In this document: positions 1 to 7,964 of the stretch, piece after piece
Layout: each line of letters begins with the position of its first letter
How positions within the stretch are numbered: position 1 is the stretch's first letter
Assembly: GCA_024644745.1 (NCBI GenBank)
Contig: JAHEHF010000003.1
Coordinates: 1-64,000, forward strand
Direction: 5' to 3'
DNA: 64,000 bases
Origin: Flavobacteriaceae bacterium
GTDB lineage: Bacteria; Bacteroidota; Bacteroidia; Flavobacteriales; Flavobacteriaceae
Program-made: the position numbers and the translations under genes
Notes under the pieces: model-generated
Told to the model about the DNA's origin: nothing
The model's database searches: none
The model's input: the letters and a program-made list of their open reading frames with translations, nothing else

Positions 1-236
1 GGTTTGCATTAGAGACGGAAAATGAGGTCGACAATGCCAAAGAAAAAATGAAAAGAAAGAATCTTGACCTGATCGTTTTGAATTCTTTGAATGATACGGG
101 AGCGGGTTTCAGGTCCGACAACAATAAAATCACCATGATCGATAAGAACAATGTTGTCAAGATAGGTGACCTCAAGTCTAAACCTGAAGTGGCTGCCGAT
201 ATTTTTAATGAAATAATGAAAAGTTTTGAAGCGTAA
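1..236 (+). CDS. coaBC: CoaBC C-terminal fragment (phosphopantothenoylcysteine synthetase/decarboxylase)
   Basis: This is the C-terminal end of the bifunctional coenzyme A biosynthesis flavoprotein; the gene begins upstream of the window. The reading frame opens at position 3 with FALETENE and continues through KNLDLIVLNSLND, GAGF and NKITMI. These strings are characteristic of the CoaB (phosphopantothenate-cysteine ligase) half near its C-terminus. About 77 residues are visible. CoaB joins cysteine to 4'-phosphopantothenate using CTP, and CoaC then decarboxylates the product. The stop codon overlaps the start of the next gene by 11 bases, which indicates translational coupling. The identification rests on motif recall, but the C-terminal signature is distinctive. 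Confidence 0.85.
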   Translation, partial: FALETENEVDNAKEKMKRKNLDLIVLNSLNDTGAGFRSDNNKITMIDKNNVVKIGDLKSKPEVAADIFNEIMKSFEA

Positions 237-1119
237 ATTTTTGATCATTTTACTCATTTTGACAGGATGGAAGGCAACTTCCCAGGAATTGAATTGTGTT
301 GTATTCATCAATCATGCTGAAATCGGGGTTTCCAACAAAAAATTGTTCGAAACCATGCAGAATGATATTTTTGAGTTCATGAACAATACCAAATGGACCA
401 ACGCTGCCTATAAAACTCATGAGAGAATTGATTGCTCTATTACGATCAACATATTGGAAGCCTTATCAGCAACGAATTTCAAGGGCAGTCTGCAATTACA
501 GGTCTCCAGGCCCGTATATAATTCGACCTATTCCACTTCCATTCTCAATTTTAATGACAATGACATCTCCTTTACCTATCAGGAATTTCAACCTTTGGTG
601 TACAATGAGACAGCCTTCGAATCTAACCTGGTTTCCTTACTGACCTTCTACGCCTATACCATATTGGGTTATCAGGCAGATACCTTTGGATACAAAGGGG
701 GTGAAAATTTTTTCAAACTCGCCGAGAGTGTCATGATCGTTGCCCAGCAGGGTGGTGGAATCGGATGGAACAGGGTTGATGGGAACTATACCCGCTTCCA
801 GTTGAATGAGAATTTGTTATCTCCGGTTTACGAGCCGTACCGCAGAGCTATGTATGAATACCATATCCTGGGGCTTGACAGAATGGTGGACGACACCAGG
901 GGGGCCAAGGAAGCTATTTCGAAGTCAGTGGCCGGTTTGCAAAATTTATACAACGACAGACCCAATACTTTTTTAATACGTGTATTTATGGACACCAAGA
1001 GTGACGAGATCGTCGATATATTTTCAGACGGCCCCCGAATTGACACTTCACGTTTAAAAGAAGTACTTTCCAATATTTATCCTTCGTTTGATGAAAAATG
1101 GAAAGAAATAAAAATATAG
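226..1119 (+). CDS. DUF4835 family exported protein
   Basis: This 297-residue protein has a cleavable signal peptide: a basic start (MKRKF), a hydrophobic LIILLILTGW core and a cleavage region near ATSQ/E at about residue 20. The mature part (ELNCVVFINHAEIG, a central LLTFYAYTILGYQADTF segment and a C-terminal YPSFDEKWKEIKI) matches the DUF4835 family, which in flavobacteria sits between coaBC and recN, as here. Its function is unknown. Because it is exported and restricted to Bacteroidota, an envelope role is plausible but only inferred. The start is TTG at 226: the in-frame stop at 217-219 leaves no ATG, so the start overlaps the coaBC end. Confidence 0.85.
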   Translation: MKRKFLIILLILTGWKATSQELNCVVFINHAEIGVSNKKLFETMQNDIFEFMNNTKWTNAAYKTHERIDCSITINILEALSATNFKGSLQLQVSRPVYNSTYSTSILNFNDNDISFTYQEFQPLVYNETAFESNLVSLLTFYAYTILGYQADTFGYKGGENFFKLAESVMIVAQQGGGIGWNRVDGNYTRFQLNENLLSPVYEPYRRAMYEYHILGLDRMVDDTRGAKEAISKSVAGLQNLYNDRPNTFLIRVFMDTKSDEIVDIFSDGPRIDTSRLKEVLSNIYPSFDEKWKEIKI

Positions 1120-1194
1120 CGGCCTTGAGGACCTGTTATTTTTTTAATTAAGTTTGTTTTACTTTCAATGTTTTTTAAATCATAAGAAAATCCA

Positions 1195-2847
1195 ATGCTG
1201 GTATCTCTGTCCATTAGAAATTATGCCCTTATTGAAGACCTTAAGGTCAACTTCAGGGATCAGCTGTCAATTATTACGGGTGAAACAGGGGCCGGTAAAT
1301 CAATTTTACTGGGAGGACTGTCACTGGTTCTGGGAAAAAGAGCCGATGCATCGCTGGTCTATGACAAAGAGAAAAAATGTGTCATCGAGGCAGAGTTTGA
1401 GGTTGAAAGTTATAATTTGCATGGATTTTTTGATGAGAATGATCTTGATTATGAGTCTCTTGTGATCATCAGAAGAGAGATTCTGCCCAATGGGAAATCC
1501 AGGGCCTTCGTCAATGACACCCCAACGACCTTGTCTGTTTTGAATTCCCTGACGGTGCAACTCATCGATGTGCATTCCCAACATGAAACCCTGCAGTTGT
1601 CTCAGCCTGAATATCAGTTTTATATCATCGATTCTCTTGCAGCCAATCAAGCCTTGCGCGATGCCTATACCCGTGATTTCTATCACTTAAAGACCCTGAG
1701 GACCGATCTGGAAACCATAAAGTTGGAGCAGCAGCAGGCACAAAAGGAGTATGATTACAATTTATTTGTTTACAATGAGCTTGATCAGGCAAATTTAACA
1801 ACAGATGAAAAGTCGAATCTGGAAGAACAACTGGAAAAATTGTCACATGTTGAGGAGATCAAATTGCATTTGTCTGAAGTGATTCAAGTGTCTGAAGATG
1901 AGCAGAACGGTACTTTGAACCAGTTGGCTCAAATTGAGCACAGCCTCTCGAAGATTTCCGGTTATACAGACTTATATGCTGAATTTACGGGCAGGGTGCG
2001 CAGTTTGCTTATAGAATACAAGGATATTGTGGAGGAACTGCAGACGGAGAACGACAATCTTATGTATGATCCCATTGAGCTCGAGAGGGTGGAAGAAAGA
2101 TTAAGGCTGATTTATGATCTGGAGAAAAAGCACCTTGTTTCTTCAGTTGAAGAATTACTGGAGATAAAGAATGTCTTTGAAAAAAAGATTGTCGAGGTCG
2201 ATCAGGCAGAATCCTTGATTGCCAATAAGACGAAGGAAATCTCAATAGCTGAAAAGGACCTGGATCAATTGGCAGATCAGATACATAAGTCGAGGAAGCT
2301 TGCCATTCCTGAGTTTGTCAAACAGATCGAGGCGGTGTTGTCTGATCTTGAAATGAAGAATACACGTTTCAAAATCAATCTTGAAAGGAGTAATGTCTTT
2401 TTAATGAACGGAAAGGACAAACTCGATTTTTTGATGTCATCTGATAAGGGAAAAAGTTTCGAGACACTCAAAAGAGTGGCTTCCGGAGGAGAGATGTCAA
2501 GAATGATGCTGGGTATAAAATCGATCTTGTCGAGGTACTCAAATTTACCGGCCATCATTTTTGATGAGATTGATACAGGAGTATCAGGGGAAGTATCAAA
2601 CAGGATTGCGGAAGTGATGCGTTCCATGAGTGAAAATATGCAGGTGATCACTATTACCCACCTGCCTCAGGTGGCGGCCAAGGGCCAGCATCACTTTAAG
2701 GTATACAAGGAAGAGCGTCAGGGCGGGATATCCTCAAATATAAGACTGCTCAATGAAGACGAAAGGCTTGTTGAACTTGCTGAGATGCTCGGAGGCAGCA
2801 AAATCACCGAATCAGCCATTGCGCATGCCAAACAGCTTTTATCTTAA
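1195..2847 (+). CDS. recN: DNA repair protein RecN
   Basis: This 550-residue SMC-like ATPase acts in recombinational repair of double-strand breaks. The Walker A motif GETGAGKS lies at residues 29-36, within the N-terminal ABC head that starts MLVSLSIRNYALIEDL. Residues of about 150-400 are rich in Glu, Lys, Gln and Leu and look like a coiled coil. The ABC signature SGGEMSRMMLGIK is near residue 428, and Walker B AIIFDEIDTGVSG is near residue 453. The late THLPQVAA motif is also present. The length is normal for the family. The gene follows DUF4835 after 75 bases and is probably co-transcribed with coaBC and DUF4835. Confidence 0.97.
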   Translation: MLVSLSIRNYALIEDLKVNFRDQLSIITGETGAGKSILLGGLSLVLGKRADASLVYDKEKKCVIEAEFEVESYNLHGFFDENDLDYESLVIIRREILPNGKSRAFVNDTPTTLSVLNSLTVQLIDVHSQHETLQLSQPEYQFYIIDSLAANQALRDAYTRDFYHLKTLRTDLETIKLEQQQAQKEYDYNLFVYNELDQANLTTDEKSNLEEQLEKLSHVEEIKLHLSEVIQVSEDEQNGTLNQLAQIEHSLSKISGYTDLYAEFTGRVRSLLIEYKDIVEELQTENDNLMYDPIELERVEERLRLIYDLEKKHLVSSVEELLEIKNVFEKKIVEVDQAESLIANKTKEISIAEKDLDQLADQIHKSRKLAIPEFVKQIEAVLSDLEMKNTRFKINLERSNVFLMNGKDKLDFLMSSDKGKSFETLKRVASGGEMSRMMLGIKSILSRYSNLPAIIFDEIDTGVSGEVSNRIAEVMRSMSENMQVITITHLPQVAAKGQHHFKVYKEERQGGISSNIRLLNEDERLVELAEMLGGSKITESAIAHAKQLLS

Positions 2848-2870
2848 ATCAATATGTTAAAATAATCACT

Positions 2871-2878
2871 TAACTTTG
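2871..2878 (+). promoter_or_regulatory. Candidate -7 box of fabI promoter (TAACTTTG)
   Basis: An exact match to the Bacteroidota -7 consensus TAnnTTTG, 24 bases after the recN stop and 65 bases before fabI. I see no TTG -33 element at the expected spacing. It suggests fabI has its own promoter and a leader of about 60 bases. Confidence 0.5.
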
Positions 2879-2943
2879 CCCCCGCATTGGTAATAAAGTG
2901 ACCAAATTAGAATCAATAAACCTATATCATAAAATATCAATCT

Positions 2944-3762
2944 ATGTACAATTTATTAAAAGGAAAGAAAGGGATTATATTCGGAGCGTTAAACGCTGAT
3001 TCCATAGCCTGGAAAGTGGCTGAAAGGGCGCATGAGGAAGGCGCCACTTTTGTATTGACAAACGCTCCAATTGCCATGCGAATGGGGGAAATCAATAAAT
3101 TGGCTGAAGATACGGGATCTGAGATCATTCCGGCGGATGCCACTTCAATGGAGGATCTTGAGAATCTTGTGGAAAAGTCAATGGAAATATTAGGGGGTAA
3201 AATTGATTTCGTACTGCATTCTATAGGAATGTCCATCAATGTCAGAAAAGGCATTCATTATACGAATTCCAATTATGATTTTACCCACAAAGGATTTGAT
3301 GTTTCTGCGCTGTCTTTCCATAGAGTAATGAATGTTTTGTACAAGAAGGAGGCTATGAAGGAATGGGGCTCTATTGTGGCTTTAACCTATATGGCAGCGC
3401 AAAGGGTATTTCCCGATTACAACGATATGGCCGACAACAAGGCTTACCTGGAATCAATAGCAAGAAGTTTTGGATATTTTTTCGGAAGGGATCACAAAGT
3501 CAGGGTAAACACCATTTCCCAGTCGCCAACACCAACAACCGCAGGAAGCGGCGTCAAGGGCTTTGGAGGATTTTTGAGTTATGCTGAAAAAATGTCTCCC
3601 TTAGGTAATGCTTCAGCTTTGGAATGTGCAGATTACACCATTACACTTTTTTCTGATTTAACAAAAAAGGTGACACTTCAGAATCTTTTTCACGACGGAG
3701 GGTTCTCAAATATGGGAATCAGCGACGTGATCATGGATAATTTTATGGATGAGGATGAATAA
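2944..3762 (+). CDS. fabI: Enoyl-[acyl-carrier-protein] reductase (NADH), FabI type
   Basis: This enzyme catalyses the last reductive step of each fatty-acid elongation cycle, reducing trans-2-enoyl-ACP to acyl-ACP. The 272-residue protein has the FabI-type N-terminus, in which the Rossmann glycine motif appears as IFGALNADSIAW. LHSIG follows, then the catalytic Y-x6-K pair (Tyr159 in DYNDMADNK, Lys166). The length matches the family. It is the short-chain dehydrogenase type that triclosan targets, not FabV or FabK. A strong terminator follows and a candidate own promoter precedes it, so it is likely a single-gene unit. Confidence 0.96.
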   Translation: MYNLLKGKKGIIFGALNADSIAWKVAERAHEEGATFVLTNAPIAMRMGEINKLAEDTGSEIIPADATSMEDLENLVEKSMEILGGKIDFVLHSIGMSINVRKGIHYTNSNYDFTHKGFDVSALSFHRVMNVLYKKEAMKEWGSIVALTYMAAQRVFPDYNDMADNKAYLESIARSFGYFFGRDHKVRVNTISQSPTPTTAGSGVKGFGGFLSYAEKMSPLGNASALECADYTITLFSDLTKKVTLQNLFHDGGFSNMGISDVIMDNFMDEDE

Positions 3763-3787
3763 TTTCTGAAAGGAACGAAGAGATGAG

Positions 3788-3832
3788 AATCGAGGAAATT
3801 TTAAAAGGCAATAATTTTCTCGATTTTTTTTT
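3788..3832 (+). terminator. Rho-independent terminator after fabI
   Basis: A 13-bp stem pairs 3788-3800 with 3813-3825, including one G-U pair, around a 12-base loop. A run of T residues continues to 3832. It lies 26 bases after the fabI stop. Confidence 0.8.
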
Positions 3833-3861
3833 AATTTTAAAAACAGCTTAAAATCTCAAAA

Positions 3862-4854
3862 TTGAAGTTTTCAATTATCATAGCGGTGTACAACAGGCCG
3901 GAGGAACTGGATGAATTGCTCCTGAGCATCCGTAGGCAAAATACGGAAATTGAGATGGAGGTTGTTGTCGTTGACGATGGGTCTGATAAAAGAAGTAATT
4001 TAGTTGTTAAAAAGCATATTGATGCAATTAACATAAAGTATTGCTTTAAGAAAAATACAGGTCCGGGCGACAGTAGAAATTTTGGAATGGAACGTGCCTC
4101 AGGTGACTATTTTATTATTCTTGATTCTGATTGCATCCTGCCTGACCATTACCTGGAGCATGTCAGCAGGACGTTGCATGAAAATTACAAAGATGCCTAT
4201 GGGGGCCCGGATACGGCACATCCATCCTTCAGTGACAGGCAGAAAGCCATTAATTACAGCATGACATCCCTGCTGAGCACGGGGGGCTTGCGAGGCAGTG
4301 ACCAGGCCAGCCAAAAATTTCAATTGCGCAGTTTTAATATGGGTCTGTCTAAAAAAGCTTTTTTATTGACAGGTGGTTTTGCCAAACAACGAATAGGGGA
4401 AGACATAGACCTGAATTTCAGATTAAAGGAACATCATTGTTCAACGCAATATATGCCCGACGCCTTTGTTTATCACAAAAGAAGAAGTTCCTGGAGGGAA
4501 TTCTTTTATCAAACAAGGAATTTCGGAGCTGCCAGACCCCTTTTGAATAAAATGCACCCCGGTACCGGGAAGCCCGGCTATTGGTTACCCTCCTTTTTTG
4601 TCATAGGGATTTTTGTTGCCGCCGTATTGTTTTATTTTGATTTTTATGCCCCTCTGATGATTTATGCGCTGTATTTAATTGCGGTTGGCCTTGATTCAAT
4701 GGTTAAAAATAAAAGCTTAATGGTTGGGTTTCTGAGTATTTTTGCTGTGATGATACAGTTTTTTGGTTATGGATCGGGTTTTCTCAGGTCGATTTACCGA
4801 CTGTATTTGCTTCGCAAGACAGTTCCCCAGGCCTTTCCCGGAATGTTCTCTTAG
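3862..4854 (+). CDS. Family 2 glycosyltransferase, membrane-anchored
   Basis: This 330-residue GT-A fold glycosyltransferase has the N-terminal signature FSIIIAVYNRPEELDELL, the nucleotide-binding VVVVDDGSD at about residues 34-42, a DXD-like DSDC near residue 90 and the acidic GEDIDLNFRLKE near residue 180. The last third carries two to three hydrophobic segments (residues of about 230-300), so it should sit at the inner membrane. Family members transfer sugars to lipid or polysaccharide acceptors; the substrate cannot be read from sequence. The start is probably TTG at 3862, because no in-frame ATG precedes the conserved KFSIIIAVYN. A terminator separates it from fabI. Confidence 0.9.
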   Translation: MKFSIIIAVYNRPEELDELLLSIRRQNTEIEMEVVVVDDGSDKRSNLVVKKHIDAINIKYCFKKNTGPGDSRNFGMERASGDYFIILDSDCILPDHYLEHVSRTLHENYKDAYGGPDTAHPSFSDRQKAINYSMTSLLSTGGLRGSDQASQKFQLRSFNMGLSKKAFLLTGGFAKQRIGEDIDLNFRLKEHHCSTQYMPDAFVYHKRRSSWREFFYQTRNFGAARPLLNKMHPGTGKPGYWLPSFFVIGIFVAAVLFYFDFYAPLMIYALYLIAVGLDSMVKNKSLMVGFLSIFAVMIQFFGYGSGFLRSIYRLYLLRKTVPQAFPGMFS

Positions 4855-4902
4855 AGCTCTCGTAAAGGCTCCAGGGCGTTTATTTCCTCAGTTTATTTTC
4901 CC

Positions 4903-4910
4903 TAACTTTG
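4903..4910 (+). promoter_or_regulatory. Candidate -7 box upstream of the cystathionine beta-synthase-like gene (TAACTTTG)
   Basis: An exact TAnnTTTG match ending 21 bases before the ATG at 4932, a spacing that recurs at other genes in this window. No clear -33 TTG is seen. Confidence 0.55.
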
Positions 4911-4931
4911 CTATTGTATCAATAAGAAAAG

Positions 4932-6293
4932 ATGAATTACGCTAAAAATATATTGGAAACCATTGGTCACACGCCATTGGTTCGTTTGAACAAAATTGTG
5001 GATGATGTGGATGCCCTGGTGCTGGCCAAGGTGGAAACCTTTAACCCGGGGAATTCGGTAAAAGACAGGATGGCTCTGAAAATGATCGAGGATGCAGAAA
5101 GCGCGGGTCTCTTGAGTCCGGGAGGAACCATCATTGAGGGAACCTCTGGAAATACGGGTATGGGGCTGGCCCTGGCTGCTAATATCAAAGGCTATAAATG
5201 TATTTTTGTGATTGCTGATAAGCAGTCTAAAGAAAAAATTGATATTCTCAGGGCTTTGGGCGCCGAAGTTGTCGTTTGCCCCACTCATGTTGAACCCGAT
5301 GATCCCAGGTCATACTATTCGGTATCGAAAAGATTGGCTATGGAAACCCCTAATGCCTGGTATGCCAATCAATATGATAATTTGTCGAATACCGCGGCGC
5401 ATTATGAGAGCACAGGGCCGGAAATATGGGAGCAGACCGACGGGAAGGTCACACATTTTGTGGTCGGAGTGGGAACCGGGGGAACCATATCAGGAGTAGG
5501 CAGGTTCCTGAAAGAAAAAAATCCGGACATTAAAATCTGGGGAATCGATACGTATGGCTCTGTTTTTAAAAAATACCACGAAACTGGTGTTTTTGACCAA
5601 AATGAGATTTATTCCTATATCACAGAGGGTATAGGTGAAGATATACTGCCGAAAAATGTAAATTTCGATATCATTGACGGCTTTGAAAAAGTAACCGACA
5701 AGGACGGAGCCGTCTATACCCGTAAACTGGCCCTGGAAGAAGGGATCTTTGTGGGCAATTCTGCGGGTTCTGCCGTCAAGGGCCTGATCCAGTTAAAAAA
5801 GCATTTCAAAAAGGATGACGTGGTGGTCGTGCTGTTTCATGACCACGGAAGCCGTTATGTCGGAAAAATGTTCAACGATGACTGGATGAGGGAAAGAGGT
5901 TTTCTGGATGAAAAATACAAGACAGCAGCTGATCTGATCAGGCTTCACAGGGAGAGACCCCTGATTTCGGTGAAGACAGAAGAATTGGTTTCACACGCCA
6001 TAGAGCGCATGCGTAAGCACGATATCTCTCAACTGCCCGTTACCGATGCGCAGGGATTCGTTGGTTCTCTGGATGAGAGCCGTCTTTTTAGACTGTACTT
6101 TGAAGACAAGGATATTGCCGACAAACCTATTAAGGAGGTTATGAGTAAACCCTATCCTGTTGTTGGCAAACAGGTTGCTCTTGAAAAGATTTCAGCTTTG
6201 ATCCATAAAAACAACCAGGCTGTTATTGTGGATGGCGGAGATGGTAATTACCATATGCTGACGAAGCATGACATTATTAGTGTCATACATTAG
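4932..6293 (+). CDS. Cystathionine beta-synthase-like PLP enzyme with CBS domain pair
   Basis: This 453-residue fold-type II PLP enzyme of cysteine metabolism has two parts. The N-terminal 330 residues carry TPLVRLN, the PLP lysine in NPGNSVKDRM (Lys44), the phosphate-binding EGTSGNTGMGLALA loop and GVGTGGTISGVGRFL. The last 115 residues form a tandem CBS domain (LISVKTEELVSHAIERM, then HDISQLPVTD and KEVMSKPYPVVGK). That layout is cystathionine beta-synthase (serine plus homocysteine to cystathionine) rather than plain cysteine synthase, which lacks the CBS pair. In other enzymes CBS pairs bind adenosyl ligands and tune activity. It has a likely promoter of its own and no operon partner. Confidence 0.9.
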   Translation: MNYAKNILETIGHTPLVRLNKIVDDVDALVLAKVETFNPGNSVKDRMALKMIEDAESAGLLSPGGTIIEGTSGNTGMGLALAANIKGYKCIFVIADKQSKEKIDILRALGAEVVVCPTHVEPDDPRSYYSVSKRLAMETPNAWYANQYDNLSNTAAHYESTGPEIWEQTDGKVTHFVVGVGTGGTISGVGRFLKEKNPDIKIWGIDTYGSVFKKYHETGVFDQNEIYSYITEGIGEDILPKNVNFDIIDGFEKVTDKDGAVYTRKLALEEGIFVGNSAGSAVKGLIQLKKHFKKDDVVVVLFHDHGSRYVGKMFNDDWMRERGFLDEKYKTAADLIRLHRERPLISVKTEELVSHAIERMRKHDISQLPVTDAQGFVGSLDESRLFRLYFEDKDIADKPIKEVMSKPYPVVGKQVALEKISALIHKNNQAVIVDGGDGNYHMLTKHDIISVIH

Positions 6294-6370
6294 TTAAAAG
6301 CATTTAAAACATTTATATGCAATACTTTAGTGCATAAAATTTTAAATAGATTTAGTGTCGTAAATCATTT

Positions 6371-7135
6371 TTATTTGTAATCAGGATACCAGTTCCTCAG
6401 CCTCACTTCAATCTCATCATCCTTATCATTGACCAGCCTTTTGAAGGCTGCGGTATCACTCATGTCAGGATTGCCCCGGTAATGATACGGATAAACAACA
6501 GCGGGTTTAAAATCAATAACCGCATTTGAGGCCTGATTGATATCCATGGTGTAGGGAAGGTTCATGCAAACAAAGGCCACGTCAATGTTTTCCAGTGCCC
6601 TCATTTCAGGGATATCCTCGGTATCTCCTGAAATGTAGATCCTTTTGTCACCCATTTTAAGGAGGTAGCCATTTCCTCTTCCTTTTACGTGTTTTGCCTC
6701 CGGTTCTTCGGGTAAATTATACATAGGGATGGCCGTAATCTGGATGCCGAACATTTTTGTCTTTTCATCATTCTGAAGGACTGAAACCTGCTTCTTGTAT
6801 TTTTCAGAGATCTGTTCTGCCACGGCCTTAGGGGCAATAATAGGAATGCCTTCCGCTGATATGTCGTCTAGGGTTTTTTCATTCAGGTGGTCTCCGTGGA
6901 TGTCGGTAATTAGAATAAGATCAGGCCCGGCGATATTTTCAAATGCCCTGGCTTCGCCATAGGGGTCCACATAAATTATTTTATTGTCGTATTTTAATAC
7001 CAGCGTGCCATGAAGAATGGGTTGAATCGTGATATCTCCTGATTTCGATGCAATGACATCAGGGTCGGGCCTTTGAGCACAGAGGATTGAGGCAATAAAA
7101 AAAAGACAGAGTGACAAGAATGGTTTCAAAAACAT
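6371..7135 (-). CDS. Exported metallo-beta-lactamase-fold hydrolase (UlaG-like)
   Basis: This 254-residue protein has a signal peptide (LKPFLSLCLFFIASILCAQ, cleavage near residue 20), so it should be periplasmic. The MBL fold is seen in ILHGTLVLKYDNKIIYVDPYG, ILITDIHGDHL (residues 73-84), the GNGYLLKMGDKRIYISGDTEDI segment with its bridging Asp, and the late VVYPYHYRG histidine. The layout is that of the UlaG-like lactonase subgroup. The first histidine of the HxHxDH motif is Asp78 here, so metal site 1 may differ from the standard form. The substrate is unknown. It is convergent with the upstream cystathionine beta-synthase-like gene and probably monocistronic. Confidence 0.85.
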   Translation of the reverse strand: MFLKPFLSLCLFFIASILCAQRPDPDVIASKSGDITIQPILHGTLVLKYDNKIIYVDPYGEARAFENIAGPDLILITDIHGDHLNEKTLDDISAEGIPIIAPKAVAEQISEKYKKQVSVLQNDEKTKMFGIQITAIPMYNLPEEPEAKHVKGRGNGYLLKMGDKRIYISGDTEDIPEMRALENIDVAFVCMNLPYTMDINQASNAVIDFKPAVVYPYHYRGNPDMSDTAAFKRLVNDKDDEIEVRLRNWYPDYK

Positions 7136-7243
7136 AAGCTTTGTTTAAGGGTTAAAGAACAGCCCTAAAGATAAGCAATACCTTTCAAAGTTTTCCCAGG
7201 CTTCTTTTGCGGGTTATGCAGTTGATTCATCTTCGGGTATTGT

Positions 7244-7765
7244 TCAGAAGATTTTATGGACTTCAGATTTTAAGAAAGACAATGCCGCTTCAGTAGGTCC
7301 TTCGTGTTTCATATGGTTCTTCAGAATGTATTCGCGGAGCTGGTCAGCGGTTTCGATCTCTTTATTTTCAGCAGAGGTCCTGATGATCTTGATCATGAGG
7401 TTTTTTGAGGTAACCACTGCCTTCCATGCTGTTTCTGACACATAGATCTGCTGGGCAAGATTGTGCTCGAATTCCTGCTCAATGATACCGGTTAGTTTGT
7501 GGCTGTATTTCAAAGGATCTTTGCCCGTTGGAGGAATCCTGATCAGCAATTTGTTGAGCGATATGCGCTCTAAAAATAACGTTAGTCTTTCGTAGGCTTG
7601 CAACCTGAGAGGCAAAGCGGCCTTCTGTCCTTCTTTTCTCAACAAAAAATTACGCCTGTTGTTCTCATTTGCTGTAAACGATTTGAAAAAATAAACAGCC
7701 ACCAGTCCTGTTACAACGGCAGGCAGCGTATAGAATAATAATTCCATGATTTTGGATAGGTCCAT
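7244..7765 (-). CDS. Single-pass membrane protein of unknown function
   Basis: This 173-residue protein has one N-terminal hydrophobic helix (LLFYTLPAVVTGLVAVYFF, residues of about 9-27) followed by a basic, mostly helical cytoplasmic-type region (RRNFLLRKEGQKAALPLRLQAYERLTLFLERI). I do not recognise an enzymatic motif. Similar small proteins with a membrane anchor and a helical tail are common in flavobacteria. The start at 7765 is used; a second ATG six codons downstream is equally possible. It lies divergent to the FadL-OmpA fusion gene and 108 bases from the MBL-fold gene. Confidence 0.7.
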   Translation of the reverse strand: MDLSKIMELLFYTLPAVVTGLVAVYFFKSFTANENNRRNFLLRKEGQKAALPLRLQAYERLTLFLERISLNKLLIRIPPTGKDPLKYSHKLTGIIEQEFEHNLAQQIYVSETAWKAVVTSKNLMIKIIRTSAENKEIETADQLREYILKNHMKHEGPTEAALSFLKSEVHKIF

Positions 7766-7857
7766 AATAATTTCAATTGGTCTTAACCCTATGTGTAACT
7801 TACATTACATATAGGATATTAATGATATTTGTCACGTTTCATTGTAACATTTGCTAC

Positions 7858-7865
7858 TAAATTTG
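7858..7865 (+). promoter_or_regulatory. Candidate -7 box of the FadL-OmpA fusion gene (TAAATTTG)
   Basis: An exact TAnnTTTG match 99 bases before the ATG at 7965, giving a leader of about 90 bases. The leader contains a small hairpin (CACCT at 7927-7931 pairing with AGGTG at 7938-7942). The -33 element is not clear. Confidence 0.45.
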
Positions 7866-7964
7866 TCCTCAAATAACAGATTGCTGAAACAAATAAAGTA
7901 AATTTAAAGATCAATTTTAAAAAATTCACCTTGTTTTAGGTGCAGCACTTCAAATTTAATCATT

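Noticed and set aside
6300-6345. Terminator between the cystathionine beta-synthase-like and MBL-fold genes
   Set aside because: TTTAtaTGCA and TGCATAAA can pair but only weakly, with a two-base bulge and no clean T-run. This is not enough to call a terminator between convergent genes.
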